NCBI RefSeq assembly: GCF_000355905.1
Contig: NZ_APLF01000003.1
Coordinates: 284,631 to 348,630 of the forward strand
DNA length: 64,000 nt
Source: Psychroflexus gondwanensis ACAM 44
GTDB taxonomy: Bacteria > Bacteroidota > Bacteroidia > Flavobacteriales > Flavobacteriaceae
Direction: 5' to 3'
This document shows positions 24,957 through 33,407 of the stretch, in pieces. Within the stretch, counting starts at the first letter, position 1. The number at the start of each line of letters is the position of its first letter. The position numbers and the translations under genes are program-made. The notes beneath the pieces were generated by a model. It did not search any database, was not told the origin of the DNA, and saw nothing but the letters and a program-made list of their open reading frames with translations.

Positions 24957-25378
24957 AGGCAAATAAAATAGCGATAAATAACCACCATATCTTGTCGATT
25001 GATAAAGAAAAAAGGAGGATTACATTTAGTTTAAAAGACTATAGAAAAGGGAAGCAAAAAACCACACTATTACCCTACACTAAGGAGTTTATAAGGCGTT
25101 TTCAACTCCATATTCTTTCCAAAGGCTTTACTCGAATAAGGCATTATGGATTTTTGAGTAGCAGTTGGAAAAAAGAAAAGTTACCGCTATTACAACTTCA
25201 ATTAAGAGATAAAAACTTGGCACACATTGTAACCTTTGCTACTCAACAGAAATCCTTACATCGCTGTTGTCCGAGTTGTAAAAAGGAAACCTTGATCACA
25301 CTTTTTACCTTTGACAGTCGCGGTCCTCCAAAGGATTACAAAAAAATTATAAAGGATAAACTGGAATGCAAACATTAA
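24957..25378 (+). pseudogene. IS91 family transposase, C-terminal remnant
   Basis: Reading from 24957, ANKIAINNHHILSIDKEKRR leads into ITFSLKDYRKGKQKTTLLPY, EFIRRFQLHILSKGFTRIRH and YGFLSSSWKKEKLP, then a CCPSCKKE zinc-knuckle-like pair. This is the conserved C-terminal part of Y2_Tnp (IS91/IS801) rolling-circle transposases. The HUH and tyrosine catalytic parts are missing. IS91-type elements can carry adjacent DNA with them. Confidence 0.8.
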
Positions 25379-25499
25379 AAAAAAAACGGTTCTAAAAAGA
25401 GCCTTGACTTACCAGTGCCCAAACTGAAGAAATATGATAAAAAACAGCAGATTCTCACACAAAAAAAGGATTGATCTACCTAAAAAGCACCTTAATTTA

Positions 25500-25709
25500 G
25501 ATAACCAACTGAATAAAAAGGGATGCAAAGCACTCTAAAAAAGACCTTCTCCTCTTGTAAGGTTCCTGCCAACTCATCGAATTCCCCCTTACCAGCAATC
25601 CCGGATCAGTCAACAAATCATATAGCGGACTCCACTGAGCCTGTTTGTATTGCCTTGGCAGGCCTGTCGAAGTGTTGGCCTATCGGCACGCCATATGCTT
25701 AGTTGTTAT
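25500..25709. repeat. Repeat C, copy 3
   Basis: Third copy of the cassette-border repeat, ending CGCCATATGCTTAGTTGTTA. Its terminal loop carries an insert with GCCTTGGCAGGCCTGTCGAA. It lies 11 bases from the stop of the HTH antitoxin-like gene. The 120 bases before it (25379-25499) show no gene. Confidence 0.8.
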
Positions 25710-25720
25710 GGCTAGTTATT

Positions 25721-26218
25721 TTATATACTTTCTTCCATTAGTCTTTTGGAAAGTTCCTCTTTTTTATCATCATCAATAGAGTCACATAATTGAATGTATT
25801 GATATATAATATCTTTATTATTCAAACACATCTTTATTAATCTACCACTAGATAAAGAAGTAATTCCCTCATTTTCAATATTAGAAATAGTGTTTTTACT
25901 AAAACCTAATACAATACTAAATGTAGATGCAGGGATTCTATACCTTTTCCTAAAACTAATTATTTCACTTGGTGAAGCCGCTCCTTTTGCAATAAGATAA
26001 GCATTTTTGAGTGCTTTCATATTGCGGTCTATTTGATTTTTAGTATAATATTTTACCTTTTTGGTTTTATTAATTTTACCAGTATCCTCATTTACTTCAT
26101 AATCTAAATAATACACTTCAGTATATTCTAGTTTTATTCCTTTAAATGTTTTCTCAATAGAATTATATAGTTCACTAGTAGGCTTATTTTCTCTTGTTAA
26201 TACTTTTTTAGCTTCCAT
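25721..26218 (-). CDS. HTH antitoxin-like protein (MqsA-type context)
   Basis: A 165-residue protein whose C-terminal half is an XRE-type helix-turn-helix: SPSEIISFRKRYRIPASTFS, then IVLGFSKNTISNIENEG. The N-terminal half is charged, without the zinc-binding Cys pairs of classical MqsA. It starts 4 bases after the stop of the gene at 26223-26603. The toxin-first gene order is that of mqsRA, and a strong palindrome lies upstream of the pair. I infer an antitoxin and autorepressor; repeat C lies on its 3' side. Confidence 0.65.
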   Translation of the reverse strand: MEAKKVLTRENKPTSELYNSIEKTFKGIKLEYTEVYYLDYEVNEDTGKINKTKKVKYYTKNQIDRNMKALKNAYLIAKGAASPSEIISFRKRYRIPASTFSIVLGFSKNTISNIENEGITSLSSGRLIKMCLNNKDIIYQYIQLCDSIDDDKKEELSKRLMEESI

Positions 26219-26222
26219 AATA

Positions 26223-26603
26223 TTAGTTTTTAAAAGGTTGAGTCATTGGATAGTTAGGTATGTGATTCGAAAAAAGTAATATCTGTAACCCCTTGACTTC
26301 CAGTCCGTACTTTAAATAAATCTCCACAGTATCCTCTCCTACAGATGTACAAAATGCACACACGTTAAAATCAGCTCTTCCTGACGGGTCAATTCCTCTG
26401 TAATAATTATCTGTTGTTAAATCCATAACTGCAGACTCAATATCAGTAGCATCAATATCGAATTCAAGCACTAAATCTCCCAATTCAGAACTTGCTTTTC
26501 CCGTAAAGGTTATATCAACACCATCCGAAATTCTTTTCTTGGTTTCATCGATAAATTTTTGTATTACTGCTATATTATTAACTGTATATGTTAATTCTGT
26601 CAT
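26223..26603 (-). CDS. Putative MqsR-like toxin
   Basis: A 126-residue protein. VIQKFIDETKKRISDGVDIT, the stretch DIESAVMDLTTDNYYRGIDP and the beta strands EIYLKYGLEVKGLQILLFS follow the layout of MqsR-like toxins (helix, then LtxxxYYxg, then a strand with YxK). Identity to classical MqsR is low and I cannot confirm catalytic residues. It is the first gene of a tight two-gene operon with an HTH protein, a toxin-antitoxin arrangement. The promoter with a 19-bp palindrome lies upstream. Confidence 0.5.
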   Translation of the reverse strand: MTELTYTVNNIAVIQKFIDETKKRISDGVDITFTGKASSELGDLVLEFDIDATDIESAVMDLTTDNYYRGIDPSGRADFNVCAFCTSVGEDTVEIYLKYGLEVKGLQILLFSNHIPNYPMTQPFKN

Positions 26604-26634
26604 AGAACCTCAATTAACTTATTTAATATTGAAG

Positions 26635-26690
26635 CAAATGTACAAAAATCATTCCGTATTCCCAACCATTAGGAATACGGAATGATTTTT
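26635..26690 (-). promoter_or_regulatory. Promoter and 19-bp perfect palindrome of the MqsR-like operon
   Basis: On the minus strand TACATTTG (26635-26642) matches the -7 element, 31 bases before the ATG at 26603. Just upstream, AAAAATCATTCCGTATTCC (26644-26662) and its exact reverse complement (26672-26690) form a 19-bp inverted repeat with a 9-base spacer. It covers the -33 region. An operator for the HTH partner is the simplest reading; on the plus strand it could also act as a terminator. Confidence 0.6.
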
Positions 26691-26692
26691 TA

Positions 26693-26917
26693 ATGTGGTT
26701 TATTTAAAAGGAAAGTATTTAGAGAATGGAAGTCATTTGGGTAATGTGGTACAATGTTAACCCTAAAAATAGTGACATTTAAAGATAACAATTTTCTGGT
26801 CATTATTTTTAAGACATCCTAGGGGTTGTTTTTTTACAAAAATTGGTTTTGAATGTGATTGATTTAAAAATAACTGGCGTATTCAAATTCATGCCATAAG
26901 TAAACCCGCTTTTTTCT
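26693..26917. other. Right end of island, no gene seen
   Basis: About 225 A+T-rich bases between the operator and the right border repeat. I see no open frame with homology. Confidence 0.5.
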
Positions 26918-27113
26918 AAGATTCATCAAAGTCTATTACCTCTAAGAAAGTGGAGGTGGAGTCGCCACCAGACCTTTTATAAGAAAGGCTAAACTTTGAT
27001 TCGATTGACTTCAGAATTGATGGCTTTGGAATCGCTTAAGCTGAAAATGAGGAGAACGACACTCAATAAGAGACAATATGTCAACATTAGTATTTCTTTA
27101 GAATAAATTTTCA
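26918..27113 (-). pseudogene. 5' fragment of M14 peptidase gene
   Basis: This is the duplicated copy of the first part of the gene at 13439-15178. It carries many more changes than the live copy, including shifts in the signal-peptide region, and breaks off at 26918. It lies at the right border of the island, next to the intact TonB receptor. Confidence 0.85.
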
Positions 27114-27424
27114 TCTATATAACTACTTTTGGGGCTAAAAAAAAACACACTTGAGATATCTTACCATCATCCTATTTTTATATTCAGGAATAATTTTTTC
27201 ACAAACTCAAAAAGATACCACCTCTCTACAGGAAGTTAAATTGAAGACTTCGGTTGAAATGGAGAGGGATTACCAGCAAGACGCCAATGTGTCTTTGCTT
27301 AATCAAGAAGAGTTATTACAGTCCAACCAAACGACAATCACTCCAATTCTTAATAAAATTCCTGGAGTGTACATGCAGCAAGGAGGAATCAATACCACCA
27401 AAATTAATATACGGGGTATAGGAG
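26918..27424. repeat. Island-flanking direct repeat, right copy
   Basis: Right-hand counterpart of 15009-15512. Here the TonB receptor part is the live copy and the M14 part is decayed, the reverse of the left copy. The island between the two copies is about 11.4 kb. Confidence 0.9.
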
Positions 27425-29214
27425 CAAGGGCCCAATTTGAAACCAACCGGCTTAAGCTTTATTACAATAATATTCCCTTGAGCACCGCTAATGGAACCTC
27501 TATTTTGCACGATATAGATCTTACGACCATTTCTGAAGTGAAAGTGATTAAAGGACCACAAGCCACTGAATTTGGAGCAGGATTAGGCGGGGTTATTCAG
27601 CTAAAATCAGTCTTAAAAGATAAAAACTATCTAGAGTCTGAATTTTTAGTGGGAAGCTTCGATCTTTTAAAACAAAACTATTCTATCAATCTTTCGGATG
27701 GAAATAAGAAAATCAACTTAACCTATAACAACCTCAGTGCTGGTGGATTTAGAGACAATAGCAACTACCAGCGAGAGTCTTATTTTCTAAACTCTGAAGC
27801 ACAACTTAGTACGCATTCCAGACTTCAATTTGTGGGTCAAGTCATTCAATTAAAGGGGTTTATACCTAGTTCTTTAAGTAGATCCAGTTTTGAGGAAGAT
27901 CCTACTCAGGCAGCGTTTACGTGGGGACAGGCTCAAGGCTTCGAGTCTTATACACGTGGTATTTTTGGCGTTAACTTAACGACAGAATTAGCTTCAAATA
28001 TCACACAAAACACATCGGTTTTTACCAACTTTAGAGAGGCGTTTGAACCTAGGCCTTTTGATGTTTTGGAAAATAATAATGTTGGAATAGGGATTAGACA
28101 TACCAGTGAGTTTGAGTTTGCTTTACTTGGTAATTCAGCTCAGTTAACTCTAGGAGGTGAATTTTTAAGAGATGATTATGAAGTTTCAACTTTCGAAAAT
28201 AGATACCGAGACAACAATGGTCAAGGTTATTTACAGGGAACTATACTATCAGATTTGGATCAGAATCGGCAATACATAGAGGCTTTTTCAACCCTGAATG
28301 TTTTACTCTCTAGAAAATTAAACTTAAAATTAGGTCTGGCTACAAATAAAACAAATTATGAGATTGAAGATAAGCTCTCTAATTCACAAAACTCACAAAC
28401 TGGAGAGTATAGCTACGATCAAGTATGGTTACCTAATGTAGTGACTACCTATTCACTAGCAGAAAATCAAAAAGTATCAGCGTCTGTAAGTCGGGGATTT
28501 TCTGTGCCAACTGTAGAACAGAGTTTAACGGAAGAGGGCGTTTTTAATACAGATCTCGAGCCAGAAACGGGATGGAATTATGAAGTAGGCTACAAAGCCC
28601 GTTGGTTTGAGGATAAATTATATACCGAGGTTAATGCGTATTACATGGATGTTGAAAACTTACTCGTAGCCAGACGTGTGGCAGAAGATAGATTTGTGGG
28701 CATCAACGCAGGTTCAACCTCACATCCAGGAGTTGAGTTTTCCTTTAAGTCCAATCTAGATTATGGGTCTTGGCTTCAGCTTCAACCTTATGTGACAGGA
28801 AGCTTTAACTTCTACGAATTCAATGAATTTGAAGATCAAGGCGACTCTTTTTCTGGAAATGATCTCACAGGAGTTCCTTCACAACAATTCAGTTTTGGAG
28901 TGGATGCTCAAATTAATAATCGTCTCTATTTTTATTTTCAAACCAATGCTGTATCAGAAATCCCCGTGAATGATGCCAATACAGAATACGCTGAGTCTTA
29001 TGCTTTTTCTAATGTAAAATTAGAATACAAATTTCCTGTATTTGATAAAATTTCAGCAAGGATAAGTTTTGGAATCAATAATGCATTCAACGAAAAATAT
29101 GCGTCAAGCATTGTCACCAATGCTGGAGCATTTGGGGGAAACGAGCCGAGATACTTTTATCCCGGCGAGCCTAGAAATTATTTCGGTAGCTTTTCACTTA
29201 ACTATGCCTTCTAA
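27151..29214 (+). CDS. TonB-dependent outer-membrane receptor
   Basis: A 687-residue receptor. Its signal peptide is RYLTIILFLYSGIIFS, read from a TTG start at 27151 with no better ATG. The plug domain (about 45-160) has ILNKIPGVYMQQGGINTTKI, then NIRGIGARAQFETNRLKLYY and the conserved VKVIKGPQATEFGAGLGGVI. A 22-stranded barrel ending YFGSFSLNYAF follows. No CarboxypepD_reg domain and no SusD partner are present, so a siderophore/metal-type substrate is more likely than a glycan. It probably was the divergent neighbour of the M14 peptidase before the island split them. It converges with the M20 gene. Confidence 0.9.
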   Translation: MRYLTIILFLYSGIIFSQTQKDTTSLQEVKLKTSVEMERDYQQDANVSLLNQEELLQSNQTTITPILNKIPGVYMQQGGINTTKINIRGIGARAQFETNRLKLYYNNIPLSTANGTSILHDIDLTTISEVKVIKGPQATEFGAGLGGVIQLKSVLKDKNYLESEFLVGSFDLLKQNYSINLSDGNKKINLTYNNLSAGGFRDNSNYQRESYFLNSEAQLSTHSRLQFVGQVIQLKGFIPSSLSRSSFEEDPTQAAFTWGQAQGFESYTRGIFGVNLTTELASNITQNTSVFTNFREAFEPRPFDVLENNNVGIGIRHTSEFEFALLGNSAQLTLGGEFLRDDYEVSTFENRYRDNNGQGYLQGTILSDLDQNRQYIEAFSTLNVLLSRKLNLKLGLATNKTNYEIEDKLSNSQNSQTGEYSYDQVWLPNVVTTYSLAENQKVSASVSRGFSVPTVEQSLTEEGVFNTDLEPETGWNYEVGYKARWFEDKLYTEVNAYYMDVENLLVARRVAEDRFVGINAGSTSHPGVEFSFKSNLDYGSWLQLQPYVTGSFNFYEFNEFEDQGDSFSGNDLTGVPSQQFSFGVDAQINNRLYFYFQTNAVSEIPVNDANTEYAESYAFSNVKLEYKFPVFDKISARISFGINNAFNEKYASSIVTNAGAFGGNEPRYFYPGEPRNYFGSFSLNYAF

Positions 29215-29226
29215 AACACGTTTGGA

Positions 29227-30504
29227 TTAGTTATTAAGGTAATCGATAGCAAGTTGTGACATGGTTTTTACTCCCAAAAGCATACCAGCATCATCTACCT
29301 TAAAATCTGGAGTGTGATGCGGATAAGGGGTTTGATTCCCAGGAGTCATGCCGCCAAGGAAAAAGTAAAATCCAGGAATTTCCTCTTGAAAGAAAGAGAA
29401 ATCCTCTCCGCCTGTTCTAGCTTTTATAAGCTCTACCTTATCATCTCCAGCAATATTTTGAAGAGTGGGTAACATTTGGGCTGTCAATTCCAAATCATTG
29501 TAAGTCACTGCCGTATTGTTTTGGAACTCAATCTCAGCATCTCCACCATAAGCCTTAGCGATGGCAGGGACCATTTCAGTCATACGTTTTATGACCATTG
29601 TTCTCATATCTGCATCCAATGTTCTCACAGTTCCAATCATTTCTGAAGTTTCTGGTATAATGTTGAATCGGGTTCCCGAAGTGATTTTACCAACTGTAAT
29701 TACCGCAGGCTCGTCAACTAATTTGGCTTCACGACTTATGATGGTTTGTAAACCATCAATTATTTTTGCAGAGATTAAAATGGGATCTACGCCTGTCCAT
29801 GGGGCAGAACCGTGAGTGCCTTCTCCTTTTACATGAATAACAAAACGTTCTACAGCTGCCATAGTTCCTCCAGGTTTATAGCGTATGGTTCCTACAGGAG
29901 TGGATGAATTAATATGAAGACCAAAAATGGCATCTACTTCAGGATTCTTTAAAACACCTTCTTTTATCATCAGTTTAGCTCCTCCTTGTTCTCCTGGTGG
30001 TGGACCTTCTTCTGCAGGTTGAAAAATAAATTTTACACTACCGTTTATCAGATGTTTATTTTTTGAAAGGACTTCAGCAACTCCCATTAAAATAGCGGTA
30101 TGCGTATCGTGGCCACAAGCGTGCATCACCCCAGTTTCAGTTCCTAAAAAGGTGGTTTTCACCTCGCTTTTATAAGGTAAGTCATTGCGTTCTGTGACGG
30201 GTAAAGCATCTATATCTGCCCTTAAAGCCACCACTTTTCCAGGTTGATCGCCCTTAAGAGTGGCAACAACACCAGTATAGGCGACTTCCGTTTGTACTTC
30301 CAATCCTAAACTTTTTAAATGTTCAGCGATTTTCTTAGCAGTTTCGAATTCTCTGTTAGATAATTCAGGATTCTCATGAAAATCATGCCTCCATTCGATG
30401 ACTTGATCTTCAATAGATTCAATGTCTTTTAAAAGCTGCTTATCCATTTGTGAAAATAGATTTAAGGCACATAAAAGGAGTAAACTAGTAAGTAGTATTT
30501 TCAT
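29227..30504 (-). CDS. M20 family metallopeptidase / amidohydrolase
   Basis: A 425-residue protein with signal peptide MKILLTSLLLLCALNLFS. The amidohydrolase motifs are GVMHACGHDTHTAILMG (Cys and His metal ligands), FQPAEEGPP (general base Glu), FGLHI, and GGEDFSFF near residue 365. The family hydrolyses N-acyl amino acids or dipeptides; export suggests peptide scavenging in the periplasm. It is the last gene of an apparent operon RluA-ddl-coaD-DsrE-M20, 11 bases after the DsrE-like gene. Confidence 0.9.
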   Translation of the reverse strand: MKILLTSLLLLCALNLFSQMDKQLLKDIESIEDQVIEWRHDFHENPELSNREFETAKKIAEHLKSLGLEVQTEVAYTGVVATLKGDQPGKVVALRADIDALPVTERNDLPYKSEVKTTFLGTETGVMHACGHDTHTAILMGVAEVLSKNKHLINGSVKFIFQPAEEGPPPGEQGGAKLMIKEGVLKNPEVDAIFGLHINSSTPVGTIRYKPGGTMAAVERFVIHVKGEGTHGSAPWTGVDPILISAKIIDGLQTIISREAKLVDEPAVITVGKITSGTRFNIIPETSEMIGTVRTLDADMRTMVIKRMTEMVPAIAKAYGGDAEIEFQNNTAVTYNDLELTAQMLPTLQNIAGDDKVELIKARTGGEDFSFFQEEIPGFYFFLGGMTPGNQTPYPHHTPDFKVDDAGMLLGVKTMSQLAIDYLNN

Positions 30505-30515
30505 AAGAGTTGATT

Positions 30516-31049
30516 TTAAAAATTAATAAGGGCGTACCCTTCATTTTGAAGTTGGATAAGTGCAGACATCGCCGATAAAGCAATTTTGACATCAGGGTGT
30601 AACCCATTTTTAGAGATGGATCTGTGTTTTGAAGTTTGTCCGCATAGGATAATTTCAACATTATGTTCAGTGAGAGTACTTAATAGATCATAATTAGGAT
30701 TTTGAAGATTTTCCTGCTTGTGGTGTTTTGAATATTCCTCATGAGTGAGCAAGTCAAAAATCGCAGAGCCATGAACCACTAAAGCTGCTTTAACTGAATT
30801 ATCTTCTAATTCTTTTGCTTGATGAAGCCTTAAATACCGAGCTACAGTTTCAAATTTACGATTTCGATTTTCTTTAGAGTCAGATATACTAGCCACATCA
30901 AACACAGCTTTAAATTCTTGATTGAGATCGACTTTAAAATCTGGATCTTCAATGTCATAAACAGGCCCATACGATTCAAGACTTGGATGAGTTTGGGATA
31001 CCCCTAAAACAGGTATTAAAAGTGTAAAGGTAAGTAGTATGCGTTTCAT
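30516..31049 (-). CDS. Exported DsrE family protein
   Basis: A 177-residue protein with a signal peptide (MKRILLTFTLLIPVLGVSQ). The DsrE-like fold is suggested by FKAVFDVASIS, AALVVHGSAIFDLLT, and VEIILCGQTSKHRSIS with a single Cys in the position where DsrE/DsrF-like proteins carry it, followed by ALSAMSALIQLQNEGYALI. Exported members are common in Bacteroidota but their role is not known. It sits 3 bases after coaD and 11 before M20, so it is part of the operon. Confidence 0.75.
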   Translation of the reverse strand: MKRILLTFTLLIPVLGVSQTHPSLESYGPVYDIEDPDFKVDLNQEFKAVFDVASISDSKENRNRKFETVARYLRLHQAKELEDNSVKAALVVHGSAIFDLLTHEEYSKHHKQENLQNPNYDLLSTLTEHNVEIILCGQTSKHRSISKNGLHPDVKIALSAMSALIQLQNEGYALINF

Positions 31050-31052
31050 AAG

Positions 31053-31511
31053 TTAAGATTTGACGATAACAGAATCTGGAACAAAACCGGAATAATCGCC
31101 ATTATTTCTAATGATATCTCTAACGATAGAAGACGAGATAAAGCTTTTTCCGCTTGAGGTGAGTAAGAATATAGTTTCAATTTTCTCAAGTTTCCTATTG
31201 GTGTGAGCAATGGCTTTTTCAAATTCAAAGTCAGCGGGATTTCTTAACCCCCGAAGGATAAAGTCAGCATTTATTTCTTTACAGTAGTTGACAGTTAGAC
31301 CGCTATAAGTATCTACTTTAATTCGGGGTTCATCTTTAAAAGTCTCTTCAAGAAAAGATTTGCGTTTTTGAAGTGTGAACATATATTTTTTTTCAGCATT
31401 AACGCCAACAGCTAGTATAATTTCATCAAAAAGGGTTAGCCCTCTCATAATGATATCGTAGTGGCCTATAGTAATGGGATCGAAAGATCCTGGAAAAACG
31501 GCACGTTTCAT
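31053..31511 (-). CDS. coaD: Phosphopantetheine adenylyltransferase
   Basis: A 152-residue enzyme of coenzyme A synthesis (4'-phosphopantetheine + ATP to dephospho-CoA). The nucleotidyltransferase motif is AVFPGSFDPITIGHYDII (TxGH). LRGLRNPADFEFE and the C-terminal SGKSFISSSIVRDIIRN are also conserved. Length is normal. It lies between ddl and the DsrE gene. Confidence 0.96.
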   Translation of the reverse strand: MKRAVFPGSFDPITIGHYDIIMRGLTLFDEIILAVGVNAEKKYMFTLQKRKSFLEETFKDEPRIKVDTYSGLTVNYCKEINADFILRGLRNPADFEFEKAIAHTNRKLEKIETIFLLTSSGKSFISSSIVRDIIRNNGDYSGFVPDSVIVKS

Positions 31512-31545
31512 AATTAGAATTTAGTGTAAATTACTTAAAAGTCAA

Positions 31546-32535
31546 CTAACTTTCAAAATTTTCAATAGCAACTTCAACAGCATTGGTAAATAATTCCTGA
31601 AGTGAGATTCCCGCTGCTTTAGCTTGTTGAGGCAGAATGCTTGCTTCCGTTAGTCCAGGGCAAGCATTGCACTCCAAAAAGTGAGGTTCGTTATTATGAA
31701 AAATAAACTCGGATCTGGTAAGGCCTTTAAGTTTTAATAATTTAAAAATCCTCACCGCTTGATCTTTTACGTCCTTAGTTTGAGCTTCACTTATATTGGC
31801 GGGTGTGATCTCCTTAGATTTTCCTAAATATTTAGCTTCAAAGTCAAAGAATTCATTTTCAGAGATAATCTCTGTCACAGGAAGCGCTAGTATGTTCCCT
31901 TTGATATTGATAACTCCAACACTAACTTCGATTCCGTCCAAAAAAGACTCAATAATAACTTCATCATCTTCTTTAAAAGAGTGTTCTAGAGCGGTTAGGA
32001 TATCATCCTCGTGTTTCACTTTTGATATGCCATAGCTACTTCCTGCTCTGTTAGCCTTAACAAAGCAAGGTAACCCAACATGCTCCACTATTGCTGAGGG
32101 ATCTATATCATCTCCCTTATTGACGTATACGTTTCTTGCAGTTTTAATTCCATAAGCTTTAAGCACAGAAATACAATCTCTTTTATTAAAAGTAAGAGCC
32201 GCTTGGTAGTAGTCGCAAGCCGTTTGTGGAATTTCAAGCGTTTGTAGATAACCTTGAAAGAGACCATCCTCTCCTGGTGTCCCATGAATCGTATTAAATA
32301 CACAGTCGAAGTGAATCGTTTCTCCATGTATAGTTACCGAAAAATTGGATTTATCGATAGGGATTTCTTCACCTACATCTGTTTTTATGGTCCAGCCATT
32401 TTTTAAGATTTGAGCTCTGTAAACCCTGTAATTTTCATTTTTTGTAAGGTGCTTATAAACTACTTCACCACTTTTTAAGGAAATTTCAGCTTCACTGGAA
32501 TAGCCTCCCATCGCAACGGCAATGTTTTTCTTCAT
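31546..32535 (-). CDS. ddl: D-alanine--D-alanine ligase
   Basis: From the ATG at 32535 the protein is 329 residues, MKKNIAVAMGGYSSEAEISL; an ATG at 32553 is less likely. ATP-grasp motifs are visible: GEDGLFQGYLQTLEIPQTAC, CFVKANRAGSSYGISKV (ATP-binding loop), VIIESFLDGIEVSVGVI, and PHFLECNACPGLT with metal ligands. It joins two D-Ala for peptidoglycan precursors. A TATATTTG promoter-like site (32551-32558, minus strand) lies upstream, so it may have its own start besides read-through from the RluA gene. Confidence 0.95.
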   Translation of the reverse strand: MKKNIAVAMGGYSSEAEISLKSGEVVYKHLTKNENYRVYRAQILKNGWTIKTDVGEEIPIDKSNFSVTIHGETIHFDCVFNTIHGTPGEDGLFQGYLQTLEIPQTACDYYQAALTFNKRDCISVLKAYGIKTARNVYVNKGDDIDPSAIVEHVGLPCFVKANRAGSSYGISKVKHEDDILTALEHSFKEDDEVIIESFLDGIEVSVGVINIKGNILALPVTEIISENEFFDFEAKYLGKSKEITPANISEAQTKDVKDQAVRIFKLLKLKGLTRSEFIFHNNEPHFLECNACPGLTEASILPQQAKAAGISLQELFTNAVEVAIENFES

Positions 32536-32574
32536 CGGATAAATTTTGTTCAAATATAAGTGTTCACAAATGAA

Positions 32575-33264
32575 TTATGCCTTGCAACTGTTCCATAAGA
32601 CTTCATCTGGTAATTTAGCTTCAAAACTGATATCTTCCTTGCGGACTGGATGAGTAATCGTCAATTTTTTGGCGTGTAGATGAATACTAGCATCTTTATT
32701 GCTCCTGTCAAATCCATACTTTAAATCTCCTTTTATCGGACAACCTATAGCAGATAATTGACTTCTTATTTGATGGTGTCTGCCGGTTTCCAAAGTGATT
32801 TCCAACACATGGTAATTATCTAAAGATTGAATCCTTTGATAGCTGAGGACAGCTTCTTTAGAATCTTCTACAGGTTTGATATGGGCATAGGATTTATTTT
32901 GCTTGGTATTGCGTTTGAGATAATGCACCAGCCTAGCTGAATCTGATTTAGGTTTATTTTTGACTATTGCCCAGTAGACTTTATGCGTATCTCTATTGGC
33001 GAAAGCTTTATTTAACCTTGAAAGTGCTTTAGAGGTTTTTGAAAATACCACAATGCCACTCGTTGGTCTATCTAGCCGATGCACAACTCCTAAGTACGCC
33101 TCTCCAGGTTTATTATACTTCTCTTTTAAATACAATTTCACTACTTCGCTTAAGGGCATATCCCCAGTCTTGTCTCCTTGCACAATATCACCAGGCCGTT
33201 TGTTGATGACAATAAGGTGATTATCTTCAAAAATAACTTGAAGGTTTTTAGGCGTTGAGTTCAT
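32575..33264 (-). CDS. RluA family pseudouridine synthase
   Basis: A 229-residue RNA-modifying enzyme. The catalytic motif is VVHRLDRPTSGIVVF with the nucleophile Asp, followed by TSKALSRLNKAFANR and the conserved RHHQIRSQLSAIGCPIKGD. There is no S4 domain at the N-terminus, so it is of the short RluA/RluC-like type. The target rRNA or tRNA position cannot be told. It starts the operon with ddl and coaD. Confidence 0.92.
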   Translation of the reverse strand: MNSTPKNLQVIFEDNHLIVINKRPGDIVQGDKTGDMPLSEVVKLYLKEKYNKPGEAYLGVVHRLDRPTSGIVVFSKTSKALSRLNKAFANRDTHKVYWAIVKNKPKSDSARLVHYLKRNTKQNKSYAHIKPVEDSKEAVLSYQRIQSLDNYHVLEITLETGRHHQIRSQLSAIGCPIKGDLKYGFDRSNKDASIHLHAKKLTITHPVRKEDISFEAKLPDEVLWNSCKA

Positions 33265-33407
33265 GTATTAAGATATTTATTTGTTGATTACTAATGGATA
33301 AATTCAAATATATCCGAAATTTTTAGATTAAATTTTACTTTTTAAAGCTTGGAGTTTTACCGAAAAAAGCAATAATTGACTGATTTTCATTTTTAAAATC
33401 CTGTGTT

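Noticed and set aside
26644..26690. Terminator for a plus-strand gene
   Set aside because: No plus-strand gene ends nearby; its position over the promoter of the MqsR-like operon fits an operator better, though a terminator role is not excluded.
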